Part shown: one piece after another, positions 50,073 through 57,897 of the stretch
How the letters are laid out: every line of letters starts with the position of its first letter
How positions within the stretch are numbered: position 1 is the first letter of the stretch
Assembly: GCF_000426845.1 (NCBI RefSeq)
Contig: NZ_AUGD01000013.1
Coordinates: forward strand, 62,001-126,000
DNA: 64,000 bases
From: Bradyrhizobium sp. in8p8
GTDB taxonomy: Bacteria > Pseudomonadota > Alphaproteobacteria > Rhizobiales > Xanthobacteraceae
Direction of reading: 5' to 3'
Made by a program: the position numbers and the translations under genes
The notes under the pieces: generated by a model
What the model was told of the DNA's origin: nothing
The model's input: the letters and a program-made list of their open reading frames with translations, nothing else
Databases searched by the model: none

Positions 50073-52943
50073 GTGACAGCGCCCCCTTCACTGGAATTTG
50101 TGCCCGTGCCGGACACCAGCGATCAGGATTCGCCGATTTCCTTCGGGCCTTTCCAGCTATTTGCAAGCTCGCGCCGGCTCGAGAAAGACGGGGCCCCGCT
50201 TCACCTCGGCGGGCGCGCGCTCGACATCCTCATTTTTCTGGCCGAACGGGCGGGCCAGGTGGTGGACAAGCGCGAGCTCATCAAGCGCGTTTGGTCCGAC
50301 GTGACCGTCGACGAAGGCAGCCTCCGCTTCCACATCACCACGCTGCGGAAGGCTTTGGGAGATGCCGGCGAAGGCTCACGATACGTCATCAACGTGCCAG
50401 GACGCGGCTACTGCCTCGCAGCCCCGCTGCTCCGCTCGCCACCTTTCCACCGCCAGCCCACCCCGCCGGCCGGCCCGGCGCATCCGCTGCCGTCTCCGCT
50501 GACGAGGATGATCGGACGGGACGAGGCGGTCGAGCAGGTTTCCAGCGAGCTTGCCGCGCATCGTTTTGTCACAATCGTCGGCCCCGGCGGGATCGGCAAG
50601 ACTTCGGTCGCAGTGGCCGTGGCTCACCGCGCGCTCGAGACTTTCGACGGCCAGGTGTACTTCGTGGATTTCGGTGCGCTCTCGGATACGAGCCTAGTTG
50701 CCGGGACGATTGCGGCCGCATTAGGCTTGACTGTCAACTCGGACGATCCGGCTCCGGGGCTACTGACGGTCCTGCGCAGCAGGCGAACGCTGCTGGTGTT
50801 CGACAGTTGCGAGCACATTATCGACGAGCTCGCTCCGCTGGCCGAGCGGATCGTCCAGGAGGCGCCAGGGCTGCATGTGCTCGCGACCAGCCGCGAATCC
50901 TTTCGCGCGGAGGGTGAGCGCGTCCATCGGTTGCTTCCATTGGCTTGCCCGCCCGAGGGGGTGGGATTGGCCGAAGTCCTTGCCTATCCTGCAAGCCAGC
51001 TCTTCGTGGAGCGCATTACAGAGAGTCTGAGCGGGTTCGAGCTGAGCGACGAGGATGCGCCGCTCGTTGCCGAAATCTGTCGACGCCTGGACGGTATCGC
51101 GCTGGCAATCGAGCTCGCGGCCGGACGGGTCAACGCCCACGGCATCGCCGGGACGGCATCCCTGCTCGACAGCCGGTTCTCGCTGCAGTGGCGGGGACGA
51201 CGTACGGCGATTCCGCGGCATCAGACTTTGAGCGCCGCGCTTGCCTGGAGTTACGACTTGCTGCCCGCAGCCGAAAGTGCGGTGCTGCGCGGATTGTCCG
51301 TGTTCGTCGGGCCGTTCACCCTGGAGGCTGCGCTCGCGGTCGCCTTGAGCCAAGGCATCTCCGAAATTCAAGCGGTCGAGGCGATTTCGAACCTGCTCTC
51401 CAAGTCGCTAATCGCAACTGTTCCTGCGGAACGGCTGCGCTATCGGCTGCTCGATACGACGCGCACGTTCGTCGGCGGCAAGCTCGTCGAGAACGGCGAG
51501 GCAAACCGCGTCGAGCGTGCACATGCCGAATATTTTCGCGATTTCTTGCGCGACATCGCATTGAAGTTCGCGGGCCTGCAATCGGCCGGCGGCTTCCTTC
51601 CCTATGCCGACCATTTGCCCAATGTTCGGGCCGCGCTGATCTGGAGCTTTTCGGAGAAGGGCGATCGGACGATCGGCGTCGATCTGGCGGCTTCATCCGC
51701 CCAATTCTTCCTCGAACTGACTCTGCTGACGGAGTGCTATCGGTGGACCCGGCAGGCCCTTGCATCGCTGGACAAGCCTGCTGTGGACGTTCGCCAGGAG
51801 ATGACGTTGCAGGCTGCACACGGCGTGTCCGTGATGTTCACGCAGGGCAATACCGAAGCGGTAAGATCGGCATTCACGCGCGGCCTTCAGCTTGCAGAGG
51901 AACTTGAAGACCTACATTGGCAACTTTGGCTCTTGCGCGGCCTCCATATCTACCTGACGAGGATTGGCGATTTCCACGGTGCCCTGGGCACTGGGGAACG
52001 AGGAGAGGGCGTTGCGCGGAAGCTGAACGATCCTGCCGCCACACTGAACGTGGAGTGGATGGTGGGGGTCGCTCATCATTTGATCGGCAACCAGCGCGAA
52101 GCCGTGCGGTTCTGCGAAAGCGCGATGGTGCAGAACTCCGACTCGCAGCGGTTGAACATCGGGCATCTCGGCTACGACGACCGCATCGTCGCACTGGTCG
52201 CGCTGGCGCGCGGCCTCTGGCTCACGGGACGGCCGGACCGCGCGATCGAAGCGGCCAGATACACTGTCCGCGAGGCCGAGCAGCTGGAACAGCCGCTCAC
52301 GCTCGGCATCTCCTTGATCTGGACCATCTACGTATTTCTCTGGGTCGGCGATTGGAGGAATGCCGAAACCCTGATCGAGCGGCTGATCGATCACGCGGCG
52401 CGACACTTTCTCGGACCCTATCACGCCGTAGGCATCGGCCAGAAGGGGGAGCTGTTGCTGCGCCGCGGTGACCTTGCCGCTGGCGTCGAGCATCTTCGCG
52501 CCAGCCAGGCCACTCTCTATGCGACGCGACACCGGATCATGACAACGGTGTTTGCTACTGCGCTCGCGGAGGGTCTCGCGGCGCAAAATCATGTGGTCGA
52601 GGCCTTGTCCACGGTCGACGAGGCAATCGCGGAGATCCCCGACCACGGCGGATCTTTCGATATGCCCGAGATGCTGAGGGTCAAGGGTGATATCCTTGTC
52701 CGGTCGGGCGAAGCTGCCGAGGCCGAACGCTTTTTCCGCAAGTCGCTCGACCTGTCCCGTCGTCAATCCGCCCTCGGTTGGGAGCTCCGCGCAGCGATCA
52801 GCCTCGGCCGCGTGTGGCAACAGTGCGGCAGAGTCGGGGACGCCCGCGCTCTGCTCGCCCCACTTGTCGCGCGCTACGGCGAGGGCCTCCAGACCCGCGA
52901 TTTGATCGCAGCAAATGAGCTCCTGGGCGCACTAAATCGATAA
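50073..52943 (+). CDS. Large regulator: OmpR-type winged helix + STAND ATPase + TPR-like C-terminus, copy 1
   Basis: A 956-residue cytoplasmic signal-integrating transcription factor. Residues about 22-115 are an OmpR/CadC-type winged helix (GGRALDILIFLAERAGQVVD...YVINVPGRGYCLAAP). The ATPase has Walker A GPGGIGKT (170-177) and a Walker B-like LLVFDSCEH, followed by a helical TPR-like half. This is the SARP/AfsR-like STAND layout: the ATPase switches on ligand or partner binding. The start is GTG 50073 without a strong ribosome site. It is paralogous to 57898-60795. It likely binds the 10-bp-pitch direct repeats found upstream of neighbouring genes. Confidence 0.88.
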   Translation: MTAPPSLEFVPVPDTSDQDSPISFGPFQLFASSRRLEKDGAPLHLGGRALDILIFLAERAGQVVDKRELIKRVWSDVTVDEGSLRFHITTLRKALGDAGEGSRYVINVPGRGYCLAAPLLRSPPFHRQPTPPAGPAHPLPSPLTRMIGRDEAVEQVSSELAAHRFVTIVGPGGIGKTSVAVAVAHRALETFDGQVYFVDFGALSDTSLVAGTIAAALGLTVNSDDPAPGLLTVLRSRRTLLVFDSCEHIIDELAPLAERIVQEAPGLHVLATSRESFRAEGERVHRLLPLACPPEGVGLAEVLAYPASQLFVERITESLSGFELSDEDAPLVAEICRRLDGIALAIELAAGRVNAHGIAGTASLLDSRFSLQWRGRRTAIPRHQTLSAALAWSYDLLPAAESAVLRGLSVFVGPFTLEAALAVALSQGISEIQAVEAISNLLSKSLIATVPAERLRYRLLDTTRTFVGGKLVENGEANRVERAHAEYFRDFLRDIALKFAGLQSAGGFLPYADHLPNVRAALIWSFSEKGDRTIGVDLAASSAQFFLELTLLTECYRWTRQALASLDKPAVDVRQEMTLQAAHGVSVMFTQGNTEAVRSAFTRGLQLAEELEDLHWQLWLLRGLHIYLTRIGDFHGALGTGERGEGVARKLNDPAATLNVEWMVGVAHHLIGNQREAVRFCESAMVQNSDSQRLNIGHLGYDDRIVALVALARGLWLTGRPDRAIEAARYTVREAEQLEQPLTLGISLIWTIYVFLWVGDWRNAETLIERLIDHAARHFLGPYHAVGIGQKGELLLRRGDLAAGVEHLRASQATLYATRHRIMTTVFATALAEGLAAQNHVVEALSTVDEAIAEIPDHGGSFDMPEMLRVKGDILVRSGEAAEAERFFRKSLDLSRRQSALGWELRAAISLGRVWQQCGRVGDARALLAPLVARYGEGLQTRDLIAANELLGALNR

Positions 52944-52974
52944 CGCCTTCAACGGGATACAGCCAAGAACGCGA

Positions 52975-52999
52975 CTCGCAAGTCCTAACAAGTTCTAAC
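52975..52999 (+). promoter_or_regulatory. Direct-repeat operator, site E (upstream of 240-residue unknown 1)
   Basis: CTCGC-N5-CTAAC-N5-CTAAC at exact 10-bp pitch, in gene orientation, 41 bp before ATG 53040. All three units are perfect. It is closer to its gene than the other sites. Confidence 0.75.
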
Positions 53000-53039
53000 A
53001 CGCCAAGCCGCAGGCACCCCGCCATGATGGAGAGGCTTC

Positions 53040-53765
53040 ATGGTGATATGGCGGGACATGTCTCTTCTCGACGACGTCTTAAGTGCCGGTGGCGGCTTGG
53101 CCCACTGGAACAGTCTAAGCCGCTTCACGCTCCACCTTTCCGTCAGCGGAAAGCTCTTTGACAGCGTCGGACGTCCTGGTGAATTCAAGGATGTGACTGC
53201 GGAAGGCGCCACCCGGACGCAATCCATCCGCTTCATGGGAATCACTGGCGGAAAGTATTCGGGCTCGTTTCAGCCGGATGCGATCACGGTCGAAACCTTG
53301 CATGGCGAGGTGCTGAGAACCTGGCGCAATCCCAGCCCTGCGTTCCCGGACTCCGACTCTGCCGTTCTCGCAGACGAGTTGCAGCTCGTCTTTTTCTGCG
53401 GCGTTGCGATCTGGAACTATGTGGTCGGCCCATTCCTGCTTGCGCGTCCAGACGTGGTTGTGGAGGAACTGTCGCCCTGGGAGGAGAGGAAGGAATCGTG
53501 GCGCCGGCTACGGGCGCGAATTCCTCCGAGCGTGATTACGCTCGCACCCGAGCAGGTGTTCTATTTCGACGCAGACGGATTGCTGCGGCGGACGGATCAC
53601 GACCTCTTCGGAATGAAAGTCGTGCAATATTCCTGGGCACACGGCAGCTTCGGCGGCGTGATCGCGCCGACACTTCGCCGCGTGCACATGCTGCAGCCCG
53701 ACGGAAGCGTGGTCGCCAAGCCGGTGCTGATGGACATCGAGATCTTCGACGCGTTCTTCGAATGA
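53040..53765 (+). CDS. 240-residue unknown protein, paralogue 1
   Basis: A 241-residue product of no recognised family. It is paralogous to the 57165-57887 protein: shared features are the opening GGGLAHWN against GGLNRWN, W...PFLL in the middle, EQVFYFDADGLLRR against EQDFYFGPDLLIRR, and the ending MDIEIFDAFFE against ISIDLWDLRFD. No signal peptide or helix, probably a beta-rich cytoplasmic protein. GGAGAGG precedes ATG 53040; ATG 53058 would align better with the paralogue. It is next to the large regulator and under its own repeat operator. Confidence 0.75.
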   Translation: MVIWRDMSLLDDVLSAGGGLAHWNSLSRFTLHLSVSGKLFDSVGRPGEFKDVTAEGATRTQSIRFMGITGGKYSGSFQPDAITVETLHGEVLRTWRNPSPAFPDSDSAVLADELQLVFFCGVAIWNYVVGPFLLARPDVVVEELSPWEERKESWRRLRARIPPSVITLAPEQVFYFDADGLLRRTDHDLFGMKVVQYSWAHGSFGGVIAPTLRRVHMLQPDGSVVAKPVLMDIEIFDAFFE

Positions 53766-53783
53766 TCGCGACAACAGCGATCG

Positions 53784-53808
53784 CTCTCAACGCCTAACAA
53801 TACATAAC
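53784..53808 (+). promoter_or_regulatory. Direct-repeat operator, site D (upstream of HbpS-VOC fusion)
   Basis: CTCTC-N5-CTAAC-N5-ATAAC at 10-bp pitch in gene orientation, 148 bp before ATG 53956; a further degenerate unit AACAG follows ten bases on. The first unit differs from CTCGC by one base. Confidence 0.7.
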
Positions 53809-53881
53809 GAGCCAACAGACGGCTTGGGGTGCAGATTGCACTCAGCGAGTAACGGAGTTCGAGCGAGACCCAAGCCGACGC

Positions 53882-53917
53882 GCCTCCACGCTCGCGTGGA
53901 GGCCTTCGAAGGCCTCC
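53882..53917 (+). promoter_or_regulatory. Two overlapping, mutually exclusive hairpins in the leader
   Basis: Hairpin 1 (53882-53903) pairs GCCTCCACG with CGTGGAGGC around CTCG. Hairpin 2 (53898-53917) is the 20-bp perfect palindrome GGAGGCCTTCGAAGGCCTCC. They share bases 53898-53903, so an RNA can form only one at a time. They lie between site D and the start codon at 53956, a layout seen in attenuators and RNA switches. Confidence 0.45.
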
Positions 53918-53955
53918 GCAAAGCGCACGCTACACTTATTGGAGAGGACACTGTC

Positions 53956-54912
53956 ATGGACCTGCTTTCCTACGCCAAGACCATCGCAGGGCGCATCGAG
54001 GCGGAATCGACGAAAGCCAAGGTGCCGGTTGCAATCTGCATCATCGATGTACACGGCAACATCATTCTCAAGCACCGCATGAGCGGCGCCCCGACATTCT
54101 CGCTCGAACTTTCGGAGCGAAAGGCCTACACGTCTGCGCTCGTGGGGCTTCGAACCGCGGACCTGTCACCACTGGTGCAGCCTGGACAGGCGCTGTTTCC
54201 ATTAATGGGTGTCGCAGGCGGACGCTTCTGTTCGATGGGCGGAGGCGCGCCACTCTCCATCGACGGGCAACTCCTTGCCGGCGTCGGCATCAGCGGCGGC
54301 ACCGTGGAGCAGGACATCCGGATCCTCGAAGAAGGGCTTCGCGAACCCGCAAACCTCGACAAGGTCGAAATGAAGCTCGAGGTCGTCGTCCTGCCGGTTT
54401 CCGACGTCGAGCGTTCCAAGCGGTTCTACGCAGAACTTGGCTGGCGACTCGACATCGACTACGAAGGCAAGGACGGCTATCGCGTGATCCAGTTTACGCC
54501 GCCGAGTTCCGCGTGCTCAGTGATCTTCGGCAGCAAACTCACGACTGCCGCCCCCGGCTCGGTGAAAGGGCTTCACCTCGTTGTATGCGACATTCAAGCG
54601 GCACGCGACGACCTGCGCCGCCGTGGCATCGCCATCAGCGAGCCATTCCACGATCCCGTCGGCATCTTTCATCACGCCAGCATGCATGACCTCGTCGCCG
54701 GTCCCAATCCGGAACGCAAGAGCTACGCTTCCTACGCCTCCTTCATCGACCCCGACGGCAACGAATGGATACTCCAGGAGATCACCACACGACTGACTGA
54801 ACATATCGAAGAAGGTGACGAGAGCTTCACGCCCGAACTCACGGCGGTGGTCCGACGCGCGGAAGTCGTCGCGCAGGCAAGGGCCGGCGCAGGCGTTCAC
54901 GCAGCGGCATGA
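53956..54912 (+). CDS. HbpS/GlcG-like (DUF336) domain fused to a VOC domain
   Basis: A 318-residue fusion. Residues to about 135 are a HbpS/GlcG-type domain (VPVAICIIDVHGNIILKHRM, FPLMGVAGGRFCSMGGGAPL, GVGISGGTVEQD), a fold that can bind heme or small ligands. From about 137 is a VOC unit (KLEVVVLPVSDVERSKRFYA) nearly matching the 48338 protein. ATG 53956 follows GGAGAGG; the open frame further upstream is leader with two hairpins. It is the first gene of a run with two alpha/beta hydrolases. I know of each domain alone but not of this pairing. Confidence 0.85.
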   Translation: MDLLSYAKTIAGRIEAESTKAKVPVAICIIDVHGNIILKHRMSGAPTFSLELSERKAYTSALVGLRTADLSPLVQPGQALFPLMGVAGGRFCSMGGGAPLSIDGQLLAGVGISGGTVEQDIRILEEGLREPANLDKVEMKLEVVVLPVSDVERSKRFYAELGWRLDIDYEGKDGYRVIQFTPPSSACSVIFGSKLTTAAPGSVKGLHLVVCDIQAARDDLRRRGIAISEPFHDPVGIFHHASMHDLVAGPNPERKSYASYASFIDPDGNEWILQEITTRLTEHIEEGDESFTPELTAVVRRAEVVAQARAGAGVHAAA

Positions 54913-54927
54913 CATTGGAGCAACGAC

Positions 54928-55884
54928 ATGAGCATTCCGACCACGCTCGCCCTCTCAGCGGCCCTAGCCTGCGCATCGGTGCAAGCTTCGGCGCACGATC
55001 TGCGGTCGAGCCGCCGCTCGATCAGCTATCACACGGTGGATATTCGTGGCCTCAAGGTCTTCTATCGCGAGGCCGGCCCCGCCGACGCGCCGACCGTGCT
55101 TCTGCTGCACGGCTTTCCTTCCTCCTCGCGGATGTGGGAACCGTTGTTGCCGCTGCTTGCGGACCGATATCATCTGATCGCACCCGATTATCCCGGCTTC
55201 GGCAACAGCAGCGCGCCATCGCCTTCCGATTTCACCTACACCTTCGACAACATCGCCGACGTGATCGGCGAGCTTGCGAACCGGCTCGGCCTCACCAGCT
55301 ACGTTCTCCTGATGCAGGACTATGGTGGCCCGGTAGGCTTCCGCATGGCGCTGGACCACCCGGAACGCGTTCGCGCCATGATTATCCAGAACGCTGTTGC
55401 ACACGAGCAGGGTTTGAGCCCGCTCTGGGAAGCGCGTCGCAAATACTGGGCCGACCCCGCGCATGAACTCGAGGCGCTCAAGGTGAACTTCACGTCTCTC
55501 GAGGCGACGCGTCAGCGTCACCTCGGCTCAAGCCCACATCCCGAGCGCTACGACCCCGACGCCTGGCGGGATGAATATGCCTTCCTCACGCGTTCCGGCC
55601 AGCCCGAGATTCAGACCACCTTGTTCCTGGACTACCGGACCAATGTCGCTCGCTATCCGCAATGGCAGGATTGGCTGCGCAGGAAACAGCCTCCGATCCT
55701 GGTGATGTGGGGCAAGTACGATCCCTCCTTCACCGTCGCCGGCGCGAGCGCCTATCGCGACGATGTCCCGACGGCGGAAGTCCACATCCTGGAAGCCGGC
55801 CACTTCGCACTGGATGAAGCTACCGACGAGATTGCCACCTTGGTCCGCGACTTTCTTGCGCGGCTCGAGGGGCAAAGGGGCTGA
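54928..55884 (+). CDS. Secreted alpha/beta hydrolase, Asp-nucleophile type (dehalogenase/epoxide hydrolase-like)
   Basis: A 318-residue protein with a signal peptide (MSIPTTLALSAALACASVQASA). The core has LLLHGFPSSSRMW, the aspartate nucleophile in LMQDYGGPVGF and the histidine in EAGHFALDEA. The Asp nucleophile points to a haloalkane dehalogenase- or epoxide hydrolase-type reaction and not esterase. It lies 15 bp after the HbpS-VOC gene and 53 bp before the next hydrolase, so all three form one operon under site D. Confidence 0.85.
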   Translation: MSIPTTLALSAALACASVQASAHDLRSSRRSISYHTVDIRGLKVFYREAGPADAPTVLLLHGFPSSSRMWEPLLPLLADRYHLIAPDYPGFGNSSAPSPSDFTYTFDNIADVIGELANRLGLTSYVLLMQDYGGPVGFRMALDHPERVRAMIIQNAVAHEQGLSPLWEARRKYWADPAHELEALKVNFTSLEATRQRHLGSSPHPERYDPDAWRDEYAFLTRSGQPEIQTTLFLDYRTNVARYPQWQDWLRRKQPPILVMWGKYDPSFTVAGASAYRDDVPTAEVHILEAGHFALDEATDEIATLVRDFLARLEGQRG

Positions 55885-55937
55885 ACACCACAATCCAGGC
55901 CGCGCTGAAAACAACGGAACCACGATAGGAGCCTTTC

Positions 55938-56978
55938 ATGTCAGATGATGTTGATCACGAACGCCGCCGCTTCTTCGCAGGCGCCGCGACGATGCTCGCT
56001 GCAGCCCAGCTTGCGCCAAGCACAGCCGTGGCCAAGCCTGCGAGGCCTGCTACCGCCGCCAAAACAGGAGGCAACACTTCATTTCCGTCGTTCAAGCAGG
56101 TCGATGCCGGCCTGCTCAACGTCGGCTATGCCGAAGCAGGACCGGTCGACGGTCCAGCCGTGATCCTGTTGCACGGATGGCCGTACGACATCTACAGCTT
56201 CGTCGATGTCGCGCCAATTCTCGCTGCCGCGGGCTACCGAGTGATCATGCCCTATTTACGTGGCTACGGCACCACGCGGTTCCTTTCCGACGGGACGATG
56301 CGTAATGGGCAGCCATCGGCGATTGCTGTGGACATCATCGCTGTGATGGATGCGCTCAAAATCGACAAAGCCACGATCGCCGGCTTCGACTGGGGTGCGC
56401 GGACTGCCAACATCATCGCGGCGCTGTGGCCGGAGCGCTGCAAGGCGATGGTCTCGGTGAGCGGCTATCTCATCGGCAGCCAGCAGGCCGGCAAGATGCC
56501 CCTGCCGCCGAAGGCAGAGCTTCAATGGTGGTATCAGTTCTACTTCGCGACCGAGCGTGGTCGCGAAGGCTACGAGAAGTATCGTCGGGAGTTTTCGAAA
56601 TTGATCTGGCAGCTCGCGTCCCCGCAATGGCACTTCGATGATGCCACTTTCGAGCGCAGTGCCGCAGCATTCGATAATCCGGACCACGTCGCGATCGTGA
56701 TCCACAACTACCGTTGGCGCCTCGGCCTTGCCGAAGGCGAAGCAAGGTATGATGACTATGAGGCGCTGCTTTCACGGGCTCCTGTCATTGGTGTCCCGAC
56801 CATTACCATGGAGGCCGACGCCAATGGGGCTCCGCATCCCGATCCGTCGGCCTATGCCAAGATGTTCTCCGGCAAATATTCGCACCGCACGATCAAGGGA
56901 GGCGTGGGCCATAACCTCCCGCAAGAGGCGCCCAAGGCATTTGCCGCTGCGATCATGGACGTTACCGCCGACGTCTGA
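55938..56978 (+). CDS. Tat-exported alpha/beta hydrolase, Asp-nucleophile type
   Basis: A 346-residue protein. A Tat-like signal (ERRRFFAGAATMLAAAQLA) precedes the core with HGWPYD, the aspartate nucleophile in AGFDWGARTANII and the histidine in GGVGHNLPQEAP. It is a second epoxide hydrolase- or dehalogenase-like enzyme, last in the operon that starts at 53956. A GC-rich hairpin follows the stop codon. The substrate is unknown. Confidence 0.86.
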   Translation: MSDDVDHERRRFFAGAATMLAAAQLAPSTAVAKPARPATAAKTGGNTSFPSFKQVDAGLLNVGYAEAGPVDGPAVILLHGWPYDIYSFVDVAPILAAAGYRVIMPYLRGYGTTRFLSDGTMRNGQPSAIAVDIIAVMDALKIDKATIAGFDWGARTANIIAALWPERCKAMVSVSGYLIGSQQAGKMPLPPKAELQWWYQFYFATERGREGYEKYRREFSKLIWQLASPQWHFDDATFERSAAAFDNPDHVAIVIHNYRWRLGLAEGEARYDDYEALLSRAPVIGVPTITMEADANGAPHPDPSAYAKMFSGKYSHRTIKGGVGHNLPQEAPKAFAAAIMDVTADV

Positions 56979-56989
56979 TCGAAGCGCGG

Positions 56990-57024
56990 CCGTCTAGCCG
57001 GCCCCGAGGTTCGGCTGGACGGCA
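56990..57024 (+). terminator. Terminator-like hairpin after the hydrolase operon
   Basis: A 12-bp stem (GCCGTCTAGCCG with CGGCTGGACGGC, one G-U pair) and an 11-base loop, 12 bp after the stop codon. There is no T-run, so it may act as a mRNA-end stabiliser or factor-dependent stop. Confidence 0.45.
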
Positions 57025-57076
57025 CCTCTGCCGTTTGGATGAGAGATCCGGGTTTCTACGGCGTTTCTTCGGTTAT

Positions 57077-57101
57077 GCAGCGCCACTTAACAACGCTTAA
57101 C
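57077..57101 (+). promoter_or_regulatory. Direct-repeat operator, site F (upstream of 240-residue unknown 2)
   Basis: GCAGC-N5-TTAAC-N5-TTAAC at 10-bp pitch in gene orientation, 64 bp before ATG 57165. The TAAC cores are intact; the first bases differ from the other sites, so this is a more divergent member. Confidence 0.55.
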
Positions 57102-57164
57102 GAGCGATCATCCGTATTTGGGCATACCTGTCGGGGTAGTTCTCACGCGAAGGAAAGTCGACGG

Positions 57165-57887
57165 ATGATTGCGCTGCTGGCGAATGCGATTGAGGCTCAT
57201 GGCGGCCTGAACCGATGGAATGCCCGCAAGCGCCTCACCGCCACTATCGCGACGGGCGGCGACGTTTCGGCCCTGAAAGGCATCGAACAGGATCATCTGC
57301 AGCGAACCGTGCGGATTGACCTTCACCGGGAGCAGGCTCTCATTGAGCCGTTTGGAAAGAACGGCCAGCACAGCGAGTTCAGCCCCGAGCGGGTCGCCAT
57401 TGTTGCCGCCGACGAACGTGTCGTTGCGGAACGAAAGGACCCGCGCACCTCATTCGCGCGGCACGATATGCGGACGCATTGGGATCCGCTGCACCGCATC
57501 TACTTCGAAAGCTGCGCCCTCTGGACCTGCCTCACCACGCCGTTCCTGCTTTCCGAGAAGGCTTCGGAAGTGCACGAGATCGAGCCATGCCATGAGGGAG
57601 GTGAGGTGTGGCGGGGGCTGCGGGCGACCTTCTCGCCGGCGATCGCAAGCCACAGCATCGAACAGGACTTCTACTTCGGTCCCGACCTGCTCATCCGCCG
57701 CCATGACTATCGAGTCGAAATAGCAGGGAATTTTCCCGTCGCCGAGTACGCGTCCAACCCCGTCAACGTCGATGGCATCAAGATCCCGACGAGACGGCGC
57801 ACCTATCTACGTGACGAGACGACCCTGACCCCGATGCTCGATACGCTGATGATATCCATCGATCTCTGGGATTTGCGGTTCGACTGA
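57165..57887 (+). CDS. 240-residue unknown protein, paralogue 2
   Basis: A 240-residue product paralogous to 53040-53765, with the same length and aligned motifs (GGLNRWN near the start, CALWTCLTTPFLLSE, EQDFYFGPDLLIRR, ISIDLWDLRFD at the end). No family, signal or helix recognised. GAAGGAAAG precedes ATG 57165. It is convergent with the second large regulator (10-bp gap). Each copy sitting beside one of the two large regulators suggests an ancient regulator-plus-unknown duplication. Confidence 0.75.
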   Translation: MIALLANAIEAHGGLNRWNARKRLTATIATGGDVSALKGIEQDHLQRTVRIDLHREQALIEPFGKNGQHSEFSPERVAIVAADERVVAERKDPRTSFARHDMRTHWDPLHRIYFESCALWTCLTTPFLLSEKASEVHEIEPCHEGGEVWRGLRATFSPAIASHSIEQDFYFGPDLLIRRHDYRVEIAGNFPVAEYASNPVNVDGIKIPTRRRTYLRDETTLTPMLDTLMISIDLWDLRFD

Positions 57888-57897
57888 CGCTCAACGG

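Noticed and set aside
56990..57024. Integration site or operator reading of the inverted repeat after the hydrolase operon
   Set aside because: Its position just after a stop codon and its stable stem fit a transcript-end hairpin better.
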